A DNA stretch of 64,000 nt. Origin: CAVYVZ01 sp963772065. GTDB taxonomy: Bacteria > Acidobacteriota > Vicinamibacteria > Vicinamibacterales > UBA2999. The notes beneath the pieces were generated by a model that worked only from the letters and a program-made list of their open reading frames with translations, ran no database searches and was not told the origin of the DNA. The DNA is taken from the NCBI GenBank assembly GCA_963772065.1, contig CAVYVZ010000009.1, positions 1-64,000 of the forward strand. Reading direction: 5' to 3'. The position numbers and the translations under genes were made by a program. Each line of letters opens with the position of its first letter. Position 1 is the first letter of the stretch. This document shows, piece after piece, positions 8,091 through 18,578 of this stretch.

Positions 8091-9951
8091 GTTCGATGTG
8101 ATCGTGATTGGCGCCGGGCACGCCGGCGTGGAGGCTGCGTACGCCGCCGCTCGGCTTGGCTGCCGCGTCGGCCTGTGCACGCTGTCGCGCGACACGACGG
8201 CGCACATGCCCTGCAATCCCGCCGTCGGAGGAACTGCGAAGGGCCACCTCGTTCGCGAGATCGATGCGCTCGGCGGCCTGATGGGTCTTGCGATCGACGC
8301 CACCGGGCTTCAGTTCAAGCTGCTCAACCGCAGCCGCGGTCCCGCGGTGTGGTCGCCGCGTGCGCAAGCAGACAAGCGACGCTACGCGCATTGGGTGCTG
8401 GCGACGCTCGACGCCGAGCCGAACATCTGCTGGCTCGAAGGCGAGGCCGGACGCATTCTCGTCGAACGCGGTCGCGTGGCCGGCCTCGCCATGCAAGGCA
8501 GCGATCGGCATGCCTGCGACGCCCTCGTCGTCACGACCGGGACGTTCCTCAACGGACTCGTCCACGTCGGGACCGAGCAGAGGCCGGCTGGCCGCGCCGA
8601 CGAACCTCCATCGCACGAGCTCGCGGTGTCGTTGAAGTCTCTTGGCTTCGAGTGGGGCCGCCTGAAGACCGGCACGCCGCCACGGCTGCATCGCGGAAGC
8701 ATCGACTTCGATCGGCTGACGCAGGCGGGAGTCTTCGTCGAGGAGCGCGGCGATGACGTCCCGGTGCCGTTCTCCTTCACCACGGCGCGACCGCTGTCGA
8801 ACACGATTCGCTGCTGGCTGACGTACACCAACGATCGCGTGCGCGATCTCGTCCGCCGGCACATCGACAAGAGCCCGCTTTACAACGGCCAGATCAGCGG
8901 CATCGGTCCCCGGTATTGTCCGTCGCTCGAAGACAAGATCATGCGCTTCCCGGAGCGGGAGCGACATCAGATTTACCTCGAGCCCGAAGGTCTCGACGTC
9001 GATGAGATTTACGTCAACGGTTTCTCCATGAGCCTTCCGCGCGCGGTGCAGGAGGAGCTCGTACGTGCTCTGCCAGGCCTCGAGGACGCGGCGGTCATAC
9101 GTCCCGGATACGCCGTGGAATACGACTTCATCCAGCCCACCGAGCTTCGGGCCTCCCTCGAGGCGCATCGAATCGGCGGCCTTTTCCTGGCCGGTCAGAT
9201 CAACGGAACATCGGGTTACGAAGAAGCTGCCGCGCAGGGACTCATGGCGGGTATCAATGCGGCTCGCGCGGTCAGGAACCAGCCTCCGTTCACGCTGGGC
9301 CGGGACGAGGCGTACATCGGCATCCTGGTCGACGATCTGGTTACTCGCGGCTGCCTCGAGCCCTACCGGATGTTCACGTCGCGAGCGGAGCATCGGCTGC
9401 TCCTGCGGATCGACAACGCGGATCTGCGTCTGACTCCCGCCGGCCGCTCAATCGGGCTCGTCGACGATCGGCGGTGGGAGAGATTCACGAGCCGCCGCGA
9501 ACGGTTCGCGCGGAACCTCGCGGCGCTCGATCGAACGATGGTCCGGACAGGACGCGGCGATCGCGTTCCGGCCGCGCAGGCGCTCAAGACTCCGGATGTT
9601 CGACTTGCATCGCTTGCGCGCGCCGGTGACGTCTCGCTCGACCTCGCGCCGGATTCCTCCGCTCTCGATCTCGCGAGCGTGGAAACGGCCGTGAAGTACG
9701 CCGGGTATCTCAAGCAGGAGGCCGCGCGCGCCGAGCGTGCGCGCCGCCAGGAGCGCCGGCGCATCCCGGCCGGATTCAACTACGGCCGCGTTCCGGGTCT
9801 TTCTCGCGAGGTCGTCCACCGTCTCTCGCAGGTCCAGCCGGAGAGCCTGGGCCAGGCTTCCCGGGTTCCTGGCATCACGCCGGCGGCCGTGGCCGTCCTC
9901 GGCGCGTTCCTTGGGAAGCTGTCTCCCGAGGCGCCTCCGGCGCTCCCGTGA
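8080..9951 (+). CDS. mnmG: tRNA uridine-5-carboxymethylaminomethyl synthesis enzyme MnmG (GidA)
   Basis: This is the FAD-dependent partner of MnmE in U34 tRNA modification. The protein reads (L)ANEFDVIVIGAGHAGVEAA, a Rossmann FAD-binding fold with GAGHAG. It continues with HMPCNPAVGGTAKGHLVREI, the conserved Cys-containing block, RLKTGTPPRL and GLFLAGQINGTSGYEEAAAQ. The C-terminal helical domain binds MnmE and ends near 9951. I chose the TTG at 8080 because it gives the usual N-terminus and overlaps mnmE; a GTG at 8098 is an alternative. The length of about 623 residues is typical. It is followed by rsmG with a GTGA overlap. Confidence 0.95.
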   Translation: MANEFDVIVIGAGHAGVEAAYAAARLGCRVGLCTLSRDTTAHMPCNPAVGGTAKGHLVREIDALGGLMGLAIDATGLQFKLLNRSRGPAVWSPRAQADKRRYAHWVLATLDAEPNICWLEGEAGRILVERGRVAGLAMQGSDRHACDALVVTTGTFLNGLVHVGTEQRPAGRADEPPSHELAVSLKSLGFEWGRLKTGTPPRLHRGSIDFDRLTQAGVFVEERGDDVPVPFSFTTARPLSNTIRCWLTYTNDRVRDLVRRHIDKSPLYNGQISGIGPRYCPSLEDKIMRFPERERHQIYLEPEGLDVDEIYVNGFSMSLPRAVQEELVRALPGLEDAAVIRPGYAVEYDFIQPTELRASLEAHRIGGLFLAGQINGTSGYEEAAAQGLMAGINAARAVRNQPPFTLGRDEAYIGILVDDLVTRGCLEPYRMFTSRAEHRLLLRIDNADLRLTPAGRSIGLVDDRRWERFTSRRERFARNLAALDRTMVRTGRGDRVPAAQALKTPDVRLASLARAGDVSLDLAPDSSALDLASVETAVKYAGYLKQEAARAERARRQERRRIPAGFNYGRVPGLSREVVHRLSQVQPESLGQASRVPGITPAAVAVLGAFLGKLSPEAPPALP

Positions 9952-10604
9952 ACTCGCGCGAGTTCAAAGCGCGGCTGCAGCGCCGGGCAACGCGCGCCGG
10001 CCTCGGCGTCGAGCCGGCATTATTGGCGCAGCTCGAAATCTATTACCGGCTGCTCGCCACCTGGAACCAGAAGATCAACCTCACGTCGCTCAATCTGAGC
10101 GACGCAAGCGACGAAGCGTTCGATCGCCTCCTGGTGGAGCCTCTGGTCGCGGCCCGCCACGCACCGCCAGCTTTGCACAGGATGATGGACGTCGGAAGCG
10201 GAGGCGGCTCGCCGGCGGTCCCTTTCGCGCTTGCCGTGCCCGGACTGTCGATGTTGATGGTGGAGTCGAAGACGAGAAAGTCGGTATTCCTGCGCGAGGC
10301 AGTGCGCGCACTGGATCTGAAGGGCGCGGAGGTGGCAACGGCGAGATTCGAGGAGCTGCTCGCGCGCCCGGATCTCCATGAGGCTCACGATCTGGTGACG
10401 ATACGTGCCGTCCGGGTCGAGTCACGGGTGCTACTCGGGCTGCAGGCATTCTTACGGCCTGGGGGCCAGCTGTTCCTTTTTCGAGGTCCCGCGTCGACCG
10501 ATCCGGCGGATGCCGCGCCGCCGCCGCTCCGATGGCAGGCCACCTTTCCGCTCATTGAGTCTCTCCGCAGCCGATTGGTGATTCTGGAAAAACAACGCCT
10601 ATAG
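9948..10604 (+). CDS. rsmG: 16S rRNA (guanine-527-N7)-methyltransferase RsmG (GidB)
   Basis: RsmG methylates G527 of 16S rRNA using S-adenosylmethionine. The 218-residue product contains the N-terminal YYRLLATWNQKINLTSL block and the SAM-binding motif MMDVGSGGGSPAVPFAL around residues 76-92. It also has VESKTRKSVFLREAVRAL and the motif TIRAVR. The glycine loop SGGGSPAVP is slightly unlike the usual SGAGFPGIP. The GTG start overlaps the stop of mnmG, and the gene is followed by the parS-parA region, the usual order near oriC. Confidence 0.93.
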   Translation: MNSREFKARLQRRATRAGLGVEPALLAQLEIYYRLLATWNQKINLTSLNLSDASDEAFDRLLVEPLVAARHAPPALHRMMDVGSGGGSPAVPFALAVPGLSMLMVESKTRKSVFLREAVRALDLKGAEVATARFEELLARPDLHEAHDLVTIRAVRVESRVLLGLQAFLRPGGQLFLFRGPASTDPADAAPPPLRWQATFPLIESLRSRLVILEKQRL

Positions 10605-10608
10605 GTTG

Positions 10609-10624
10609 TGTTCCACGTGAAACA
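10609..10624. promoter_or_regulatory. parS centromere site (one mismatch in the palindrome)
   Basis: TGTTCCACGTGAAACA matches the bacterial parS consensus TGTTTCACGTGAAACA at 15 of 16 positions. It lies between rsmG and parA, where ParB is expected to load. It pairs with a perfect copy 49 bases downstream. Confidence 0.93.
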
Positions 10625-10657
10625 GAACTCAGCCGATCGCTTTTTGATCGCCAACAG

Positions 10658-10673
10658 TGTTTCACGTGAAACA
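10658..10673. promoter_or_regulatory. parS centromere site (perfect palindrome)
   Basis: TGTTTCACGTGAAACA is an exact 16-base parS palindrome. With the neighbouring copy it marks the nucleation point for ParB spreading close to the origin. It lies 64 bases upstream of the parA start, so ParB binding here may also affect parAB expression. Confidence 0.97.
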
Positions 10674-10736
10674 CCGCTTGACGACGGGATCGTCACGTAC
10701 CTATCCTGCCACATCCCCCGTCCATAAATAGGGACA

Positions 10737-11570
10737 ATGACCGAAACTGCCCGCGCGCTCGTCTTGAACACATCACCCCGCAAAGCACGCGTTCTCGCAG
10801 TCACGAACCAGAAGGGAGGCGTCGGAAAGACCACGACCGCCCTCAACGTCGCGACCGCGCTCGCACTCGCCGGCCAGCGCGTGCTCATTGTCGATGTCGA
10901 CCCGCAGGGCAACCTCACGAGCGGAATGGGCCAGAAGGGCCAGCGCGGACCGGCCGGCTCCGCCTACGAGGCCGTCACCACCGACTCCGAGACGCCCGAC
11001 GACTTCGTCGTCCCAACGAGCGTTGCGAACCTGTTCCTGATTCCCGCCGATCGCAATCTCACCGGCGCCGAGATCGAGATGGTGATGCTGCCCGAGCGCG
11101 AACGGCGGCTCCGGCGCGTGCTCGACCCACTGCGCGATCGGTTCGAGTACATCCTCATCGACTGTCCGCCGTCGCTCGGCCTGCTGACGCTCAACGCGCT
11201 CGTGGCGGCCGACGCCGTGTTGATCCCTCTGCACTGCGAGTACTTCGCGCTCGAGGGCCTTGCCGATCTCGTGGCAACGCTGCGCCGCGTGCGCGGCGCG
11301 TACAACCCGGTGCTCGACATCGAGGGTGTGCTGCTCACGATGTACGACGAGCGGACCAATCTCGGCCAGCAAGTCGCGCGCGACGTGCGCGAGTTCTTCA
11401 AGGACAAAGTCTTCAACACGGTCATTCCACGCAACGTGCGCCTCGGCGAGGCGCCGAGCCACGGAATCCCCGGCGTGCTCTATGACGCGCGGTCGCGTGG
11501 CGCCGAATCGTACGTCGCGCTCGCGCGCGAGATCCTCGCGCGCGGTGCCACCCCGTCCAACGAGGAGTGA
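10737..11570 (+). CDS. parA: Chromosome partitioning ATPase ParA (Soj)
   Basis: ParA is a Walker-type ATPase that moves ParB-parS complexes to segregate the new origins. The 277-residue protein carries the deviant Walker A motif KGGVGKTT at residues 26-33, the Walker A' region VLIVDVDPQGNLTSGMG and Walker B YILIDCPPSLGLLT. The C-terminal block VIPRNVRLGEAPSHG is characteristic of chromosomal ParA. It sits directly after two parS sites and 2 bases before parB, so this is the chromosomal parAB operon. Confidence 0.96.
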   Translation: MTETARALVLNTSPRKARVLAVTNQKGGVGKTTTALNVATALALAGQRVLIVDVDPQGNLTSGMGQKGQRGPAGSAYEAVTTDSETPDDFVVPTSVANLFLIPADRNLTGAEIEMVMLPERERRLRRVLDPLRDRFEYILIDCPPSLGLLTLNALVAADAVLIPLHCEYFALEGLADLVATLRRVRGAYNPVLDIEGVLLTMYDERTNLGQQVARDVREFFKDKVFNTVIPRNVRLGEAPSHGIPGVLYDARSRGAESYVALAREILARGATPSNEE

Positions 11571-11572
11571 AG

Positions 11573-12464
11573 ATGCTCGAGAGAAGACCTGCATTGGGAA
11601 AAGGCCTGAGCGCGCTGATACCGGACGTTCCCGAGCCCGCGCGCCAGGGTGCGATCGAGATCGACATCGATCGGCTCGCACCCAACGAAGACCAGCCGCG
11701 CCTGCAGATGGACGATCAGAAGCTGGAGGAGCTGACGCGATCCATCAAGGCGAACGGCATCATTCAGCCGATCCTCGTGCGCAAGTCGGGCGACGGATAT
11801 CGGATCATCGCCGGCGAGCGCCGATGGCGCGCGGCCCAGCGCGCGGGCCTGCTGAAGGTCCCCGTGGTCGTCCGCGATGTGCCGGAGGGGTCGCACCAGC
11901 AGCTGCTCGAGCTCGCCTTGATCGAGAACGTGCAGCGCGAGGATCTGAACCCGGTCGAAGAGGCTGCCGCGTACCAGCGGCTGACCGAGGAGTTTGCGCT
12001 CACGCAGGAGCAGATCGCGGTTGCCGTGGGCAAGGATCGAAGCTCGGTCGCCAACTATCTTCGGCTCCTCAGGCTCCCCGAGGAAGTGCGAGCCGATCTC
12101 GCCTCGGGCGCGTTGTCGATGGGCCATGCCCGGGCGCTGCTCGCCCTTGCCGACGCCGCGGGGCAGCGTCACGCGGCGCGAGAAGTAATTGCGCGCGGCT
12201 TGTCCGTGCGCGACACCGAGGCGCTGGTCAAAAGGCTGGCAACCGAGAACAGCAAGAACAAGAACCAGGAGGCCGGAACCGGGAACACGGAACTGCCGAA
12301 GGCCGCCGACGTGCACACGCGCGCCGCGGAAGACCGCATGCGCTTCGCGCTCGGCACCAAGGTGCGAATTTCGAGGCGAGGGCCGGGAGGTACAGATCGA
12401 GATCGATTTCGTGTCCGAGGCGGAACTGAATCGCATTTACGAGTTCATCACGGAGAGACGATGA
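11573..12464 (+). CDS. parB: Chromosome partitioning protein ParB (Spo0J), frameshift near the 3' end
   Basis: ParB is the CTP-dependent clamp that binds parS. The protein starts MLERRPALGKGLSALIPD and has the N-terminal ParB/sulfiredoxin-like domain with NEDQPR and IIAGERRWRAAQRAGL (the CTP-binding GERR box). Next come ENVQREDLNPVEEAAAYQRL and the HTH domain with GKDRSSVANYLRLLRLPEEV. Near 12370 the frame shifts. After it the sequence continues EVQIEIDFVSEAELNRIYEF, the C-terminal dimerisation part, and stops at 12464. Without the correction the ORF would run into selD. The stop overlaps the selD ATG. Confidence 0.93.
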
Positions 12465-13510
12465 GTATTTTTGGAAAGCAGAAGCGGCTCACCGAAATGG
12501 TGAGCTGCGCGGGTTGAGCGAGTAAACTCGCCGCTGGCGAGCTCGCTCAGGTCCTGAGCGACATCCCTCCGCAGGCTGACGCACGGATTCTGGTCGACTT
12601 CCGGAATTCGGACGATGCCGGTGTGTACAAGTGGGATGGCGGCTCGGCGCTCGTGCAGACCGTCGACTTCTTCACGCCGATCGTCGACGACCCGTTCGTT
12701 TACGGTGAAATCGCGGCCGCCAATGCGGTGAGCGACATCTATGCGATGGGCGGCCGTCCTGTCACCGCCCTCGCCATTGCGGCGTTTCCGGAGAACGGCC
12801 TCGAGCGGGACGTCATCGCCGCCATCTTCCGCGGCGGCTTCGAGATGCTGCGCTCGGCCGGCGTGGCACTCCTCGGCGGCCACACGGTGCAGGATCCGGA
12901 AATCAAGTTCGGGTACACCGTCACCGGCGCGATCGACCCCGCCCGCATCCTGTCGAATGCGGGCGCGCGAGCTGGCGACGTCCTCTTCCTGACGAAGCCG
13001 CTCGGAACGGGAGTGATCGCCACGGCGATCAAATTCGACCGCATCGCCGAGCGCCAGATGGCGAACGCAATCCGATCGATGCGCACGCTGAACCGCGCCG
13101 CCGCCGAGGCGATGGTCACGGTTCCCGGCGTCTCGGCGTGCACGGACGTCACCGGCTTTGGCCTTGCCGGTCACGGCTCCGAGATGGCCGCCGCCAGCAA
13201 GGTCTCGCTGGTTGTGGACGCGGCGCGGCTGCCCGTGCTCGACGGCGCGCGCGAGCTGCTGCCACGAAACAAGACGCGAGGCATGGCGACCAACAAGGAG
13301 CACTTTTCACCGGTGACGCGTGTATCGACGGGCGTCGATCCGGTCCTCGTCGATCTTTGCTACGACCCGCAGACCTCGGGTGGGCTGTTGATTGCCGTGG
13401 CGGCGTCCGGCGCGGACGCGCTGGCGGCTGAACTCGATCGCAATGGCGTGCAGGCCTCGCGTATCGGCGAGGTCACCGCGCCCCAGCACGGCCGGGTCAT
13501 CCTGAGATAG
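12461..13510 (+). CDS. selD: Selenide, water dikinase SelD, probably itself a selenoprotein (in-frame TGA as Sec19)
   Basis: SelD makes selenophosphate from selenide and ATP, the selenium donor for Sec-tRNA and selenouridine. From the ATG at 12461 the frame gives MSIFGKQKRLTEMVSCAG, then TGA at 12515-12517, then ASKLAAGELAQVL and on without another stop to 13510. The TGA falls exactly at the catalytic Cys/Sec position in the SCAG-C/U-xxKL motif of the family. Downstream blocks are typical: VQTVDFFTPIVDDPFVYGEI, AANAVSDIYAMGG, LLGGHTVQD, DVTGFGLAGH and YDPQTSGGLL. Read through, it has 349 residues, the normal length; the piece after the TGA alone lacks the catalytic loop. A strong hairpin starts at the TGA. 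The start overlaps the parB stop. Confidence 0.9.
12516..12548 (+). promoter_or_regulatory. Candidate bacterial SECIS hairpin in selD
   Basis: Beginning at the G of the TGA, seven bases (12516-12522) pair perfectly with 12542-12548. A 4-base bulge (12523-12526) separates this from an upper stem of six perfect pairs (12527-12532 with 12536-12541), closed by a 3-base loop GCT at 12533-12535. The loop begins with G, 16 bases after the TGA. A short apical loop with an early G, 16 or more bases after the codon, is the published pattern of bacterial SECIS elements bound by SelB. SelB and selC were not seen in this window. Confidence 0.72.
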
Positions 13511-13574
13511 CGGGCGTTCGTGATATAAAAAGATGTTTGCCCGGCCGCTGGATGCCGAGCAGTAGCCCTCCCTC

Positions 13575-14120
13575 ATGAGCAATCAGGCCTCCGCGAACCG
13601 CTACGCCAAAGCGCTGCTCGACATCGCCATCAAGGAAGCAGATCCCGTCACAGTCGAACATGATCTCGCGGCATTTGCGGACCTGTTCGCCACGTACGAG
13701 GAGCTGCGCCGCTCGCTGACCAATCCCGTCGTGCCGGTCCAGGCCAAGCGCGCCGTCATCGACCAGTTGAGCGCGCGCCTCACCCCGGCGCAGCCGGTGG
13801 CGAAGCTGATGCGGCTCCTCGCGGATCGCGACCGGCTCGAGCTCGTGCCGGACCTGCTCCACGCTTACCGTGCGCGCCTCATGGACCATCAGAACATCGT
13901 GCGGGCCGAGGTCGTGACCGCGATCCCGCTGGCGCAGGATCGCGCCGCGGTGCTCCAGCGCAAGCTCGGTGCGGTGACCGGTCGGACCGTGAACCTCGAG
14001 GCGCGAGTCGATCCGTCGATCCTCGGCGGCCTCGTCGCGCGGGTGGGGACGGTCGTGTACGACGGCAGCATCGCGACGCAGCTGGCCAAGATGAGAGAAC
14101 GCCTCTCGGAGACCAGTTAG
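13575..14120 (+). CDS. atpH: F1Fo ATP synthase delta subunit
   Basis: This is the stator subunit that joins the F1 head to the membrane b-subunits. The 181-residue product begins SNQASANRYAKALLDIAIKE, the usual RYAxAL motif. It has LxRLLADRDRLELVPDLLHA in the middle and the conserved C-terminal block DPSILGGLVARVGTVVYDGS. It opens the run atpH-atpA-atpG-atpD-atpC. The Fo genes atpB, atpE and atpF are not upstream (selD and parB are), so Fo must be encoded elsewhere. Confidence 0.95.
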   Translation: MSNQASANRYAKALLDIAIKEADPVTVEHDLAAFADLFATYEELRRSLTNPVVPVQAKRAVIDQLSARLTPAQPVAKLMRLLADRDRLELVPDLLHAYRARLMDHQNIVRAEVVTAIPLAQDRAAVLQRKLGAVTGRTVNLEARVDPSILGGLVARVGTVVYDGSIATQLAKMRERLSETS

Positions 14121-14145
14121 TGGTATGTCCTTCCCAAATCACTAC

Positions 14146-14170
14146 CGGCCGCGCCGTTGTCGCGGCCGGC
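14146..14170. repeat. Strong GC hairpin between atpH and atpA
   Basis: CCGGCCGCG at 14146-14154 pairs perfectly with 14162-14170 across a 7-base loop. It lies in the 108-base atpH-atpA gap and no T-run follows, so it is not a standard intrinsic terminator. It may act as an mRNA stabiliser or processing site that sets subunit stoichiometry, or it may be a dispersed palindrome. Confidence 0.5.
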
Positions 14171-14228
14171 AGATCGAGCTCGGAGGCTTGTGGTGACTAA
14201 CACTCAATCAGTTCGAACGGTCCGCTAG

Positions 14229-15760
<1,532 letters not shown>

Positions 15761-15761
<1 letters not shown>

Positions 15762-16639
15762 TGCCGTCGCTGATCGACCTCCGCCGCCGGATCCGCGCCG
15801 TCAAGTCGACGCAGCAGATCACCAAGGCGATGAAGATGATCGCCGCGTCGCGCCTGAGGCGCTCGCAGGAGCGCGTGGTCGGCGCGCGTCCGTTCGCGCA
15901 GCGGATGCTGCGCGTCTTGAACGGTCTCGTGACCCGCGTCGAGCAGGAGGCGCATCCGCTGCTTCGCATTCCGGAGGCCGGAGCGGGCGGCCGCCCGCTG
16001 CTCATCGTCATCACCGCCGATCGCGGGTTGTGCGGCAGCTTCAACTCCAACGTCATCAAGGCGGCGAGTCAGTTCATCGTCACCGACGGCGATCAAGGCC
16101 GGAACGTCGCCCTCGGTCTCATCGGCCGCAAGGGACGCGACTTCTTCCGGCGCCGCGGCTTCGATGTGAAGTACGAACAGGTGAACGTCTTCGCCAGGCT
16201 GAAGTTCAGCGACGCGGCCGAGATCGCGAACGCCGCGATGGAGGCGTTCACGTCCGGCGAGGCGTCGAGCGTCCATCTCGTCTACAACGAGTTCAAGTCG
16301 GTGATGTCGCAGCGGGTCGTCGTCGAGCGCCTCTTGCCGATCCCGCGCCTCGAGGCGAAGGACATCGGCGACGCGGGACCGACCGTCGAGTACCTGTACG
16401 AGCCGTCGCCCGAGGAGATCTTCCGGGACCTGATTCCTCGCCACGTGCAGGTGCAGGTGTACCGCGCGCTGCTCGAGTCCGCCGCCGCCGAGCACGCGGC
16501 CCGCATGACGGCAATGGACGCGGCCACACGCAACTCGGCGGACATGATCGAGAACCTCACGCTCTATATGAACAAGGTGAGGCAGGCAGCCATCACGCGC
16601 GAAATCATCGAGGTCGTCTCCGGAGCGTCCGCAACGTAG
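15761..16639 (+). CDS. atpG: F1Fo ATP synthase gamma subunit
   Basis: This is the central rotor shaft, 292 residues. The N-terminal coiled-coil opens PSLIDLRRRIRAVKSTQQIT and KAMKMIAASRLRRSQE, and the Rossmann-like middle has VITADRGLCGSFNSNVIK. The C-terminal helix contains RMTAMDAATRNSADMIENL and ends with the conserved REIIEVVSGA. It overlaps atpA and lies 11 bases before atpD. Confidence 0.96.
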
Positions 16640-16650
16640 GCATTTCATCT

Positions 16651-18102
16651 ATGGCAACAGCGACAGCACAGCGAACCGGCAAAGTCGTCCAGGTCATCGG
16701 TCCCGTCATCGATATCGAGTTCCCGAGGGGCCTGCCGGAGATCTACAACGCCGTGCGCATCGTCTCCGACGAGGCGGCCGGTGCGGCAAAGATCGACATC
16801 GTGGCCGAAGTGGAACAGCACCTCGGCGAAAACCGCGTGCGTGCGGTGGCGATGAAGCCGACCGACGGCATGACGCGTGGGATGACCGTCATCGACACGG
16901 GTGCGCCCATCTCGGTGCCGGTCGGACCCGAGACGCTCGGCCGCGTGCTGAACGTGCTGGGCGAGCCGGTGGACTTTCCCGATCGCCCGGTGCTCTCGAA
17001 GGAGCGATGGCCGATTCACCGAAAGGCGCCAACGCTCGAACAGCAGTCGACCGAGCTGAAGATGTTCGAGACGGGCATCAAGGTCATCGATCTGCTCGAG
17101 CCCTATCTGCAGGGCGGCAAGATCGGCCTCTTCGGCGGCGCCGGCGTCGGCAAGACCGTGATCATCATGGAGTTGATCAACAACATCGCCATGAAGCACG
17201 GCGGCGTGTCGGTGTTCGGCGGCGTGGGCGAACGCACCCGCGAGGGCAACGACCTGTGGATCGAGTTCCAGGAGTCTGGCGTCATCGACATGAAAGACAT
17301 GTCGAAGTCGCGCGCCGCGCTCGTGTACGGCCAGATGACGGAGCCGCCGGGCGCGCGCCTTCGCGTCGGCCTCTCGGCGCTCACCGTCGCCGAGTACTTC
17401 CGCGACGCCGAAGGCAAGGACGTGCTCCTCTTCATCGACAACATCTTTCGATTCACGCAGGCCGGATCCGAAGTCTCCGCGCTCCTCGGCCGCATGCCGT
17501 CCGCGGTCGGCTACCAGCCGACGCTGCTGACCGAGATGGGGGAGCTGCAGGAGCGCATCACGTCCACGAAGAAGGGCTCGATCACCTCGGTGCAGGCGAT
17601 CTACGTGCCGGCTGACGACTACACGGATCCGGCGCCGGCCACGACCTTCGCGCACCTCGATGCGACGACGAACCTCTCGCGTCAGATCGCCGAGCTGGGC
17701 ATCTATCCCGCCGTCGATCCGCTGGCGTCCACGTCGCGGATTCTCGATCCGCGCGTGCTGGGGGAGGAGCACTACGCGGTCGCGCGATCGGTCAAGCAGA
17801 TCCTGCAGCGCTACAAGGACCTGCAGGACATCATCGCGATTCTCGGGATCGACGAGCTGTCCGAGGACGACAAGCTCACGGTGGCGCGGGCGCGCAAGAT
17901 CCAGCGCTTCCTGTCGCAGCCATTCTTCGTGGCCGAGCAGTTCACCGGCTTCAAAGGCAAGTACGTCGCGATTGCCGACACGATCCGCGGCTTCAAGGCC
18001 ATCGTCGACGGCAAGCACGACGACCTGCCGGAGCAGGCCTTCTACATGGTCGGGACCATCGAGGAAGCCGTCGAGAAGGCTCGTACCATGAAGGCTGCCT
18101 GA
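16651..18102 (+). CDS. atpD: F1Fo ATP synthase beta subunit
   Basis: This is the catalytic subunit of F1, 483 residues. The start at 16651 gives MATATAQRTGKVVQVIGPVI. Walker A GGAGVGKTV is near residue 162, followed by the catalytic loop GGVGERTREGNDLW. The DELSEED-like region reads DELSEDDK, and the C-terminus has FFVAEQFTGFKGKYV. The in-frame extension upstream to 15541 is a shadow of atpA and atpG. atpC starts 1 base after the stop. Confidence 0.97.
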   Translation: MATATAQRTGKVVQVIGPVIDIEFPRGLPEIYNAVRIVSDEAAGAAKIDIVAEVEQHLGENRVRAVAMKPTDGMTRGMTVIDTGAPISVPVGPETLGRVLNVLGEPVDFPDRPVLSKERWPIHRKAPTLEQQSTELKMFETGIKVIDLLEPYLQGGKIGLFGGAGVGKTVIIMELINNIAMKHGGVSVFGGVGERTREGNDLWIEFQESGVIDMKDMSKSRAALVYGQMTEPPGARLRVGLSALTVAEYFRDAEGKDVLLFIDNIFRFTQAGSEVSALLGRMPSAVGYQPTLLTEMGELQERITSTKKGSITSVQAIYVPADDYTDPAPATTFAHLDATTNLSRQIAELGIYPAVDPLASTSRILDPRVLGEEHYAVARSVKQILQRYKDLQDIIAILGIDELSEDDKLTVARARKIQRFLSQPFFVAEQFTGFKGKYVAIADTIRGFKAIVDGKHDDLPEQAFYMVGTIEEAVEKARTMKAA

Positions 18103-18103
18103 C

Positions 18104-18574
18104 ATGGCTGTCGAAGGTCTGCCGACGGCGCTGCTGCTCGAGATCGTCACGCCGGATCGCGCGCTCGTGACCGATCAGGTGGACGAGGTCGTGGCGCCGG
18201 CGGCCGAGGGGTACCTCGGCGTGCTGCCAGGCCACACGCCTTTGCTGGCCACGCTGTCCGCAGGCGAGCTCTGGTTCCGGAAGGGGAGTCAGAAGTTCTT
18301 CCTCGCCATCATCGGAGGGTTCCTGGAAGTCCTGCCGGACAAGGTCACCGTCCTCGCGCAGATTGCCGAGCGGGCGGAGGACATCGACGTGCCGCGCGCG
18401 CAGCGGGCGAAGGCGCGCGCCGAGGAACGGCTCGCGAAGCCGGCAGGGGAGACCGACGTCGCGCGCGCGCAGGCCTCGCTGCTTCGCGCGACGGTGCGGC
18501 TCCAGGTGGCTGCTTTGGCTGCGACCGGAAAGGGTTCATCCGCTACGCCGGCACCAACGTCGATGCCCGCTTGA
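18104..18574 (+). CDS. atpC: F1Fo ATP synthase epsilon subunit
   Basis: This is the rotor foot and inhibitory subunit of F1, 156 residues. An N-terminal beta-sandwich carries LEIVTPDRALVTDQVDEVV and GYLGVLPGHTPLLATLSAGE. A C-terminal helical hairpin from about residue 90 contains RAQRAKARAEERLAKP. The Ala/Pro/Ser tail is longer than in E. coli. It is the last gene of the atp run; an AT-rich inverted repeat follows. Confidence 0.94.
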   Translation: MAVEGLPTALLLEIVTPDRALVTDQVDEVVAPAAEGYLGVLPGHTPLLATLSAGELWFRKGSQKFFLAIIGGFLEVLPDKVTVLAQIAERAEDIDVPRAQRAKARAEERLAKPAGETDVARAQASLLRATVRLQVAALAATGKGSSATPAPTSMPA

Positions 18575-18578
18575 AGCC

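Noticed and set aside
8023..9393. 456-residue minus-strand ORF opposite mnmG
   Set aside because: It is antisense to well-conserved mnmG and lacks recognisable domains.
12515..12517. selD TGA as a simple sequencing error or true stop
   Set aside because: The frame is the same on both sides, the position is the catalytic Cys/Sec site, and a fitting hairpin follows. An indel would change the frame, and a random substitution would not bring the hairpin.
16645..18150. 501-residue minus-strand ORF opposite atpD
   Set aside because: It is a shadow of atpD, very rich in Arg/His/Asp, and without a motif.
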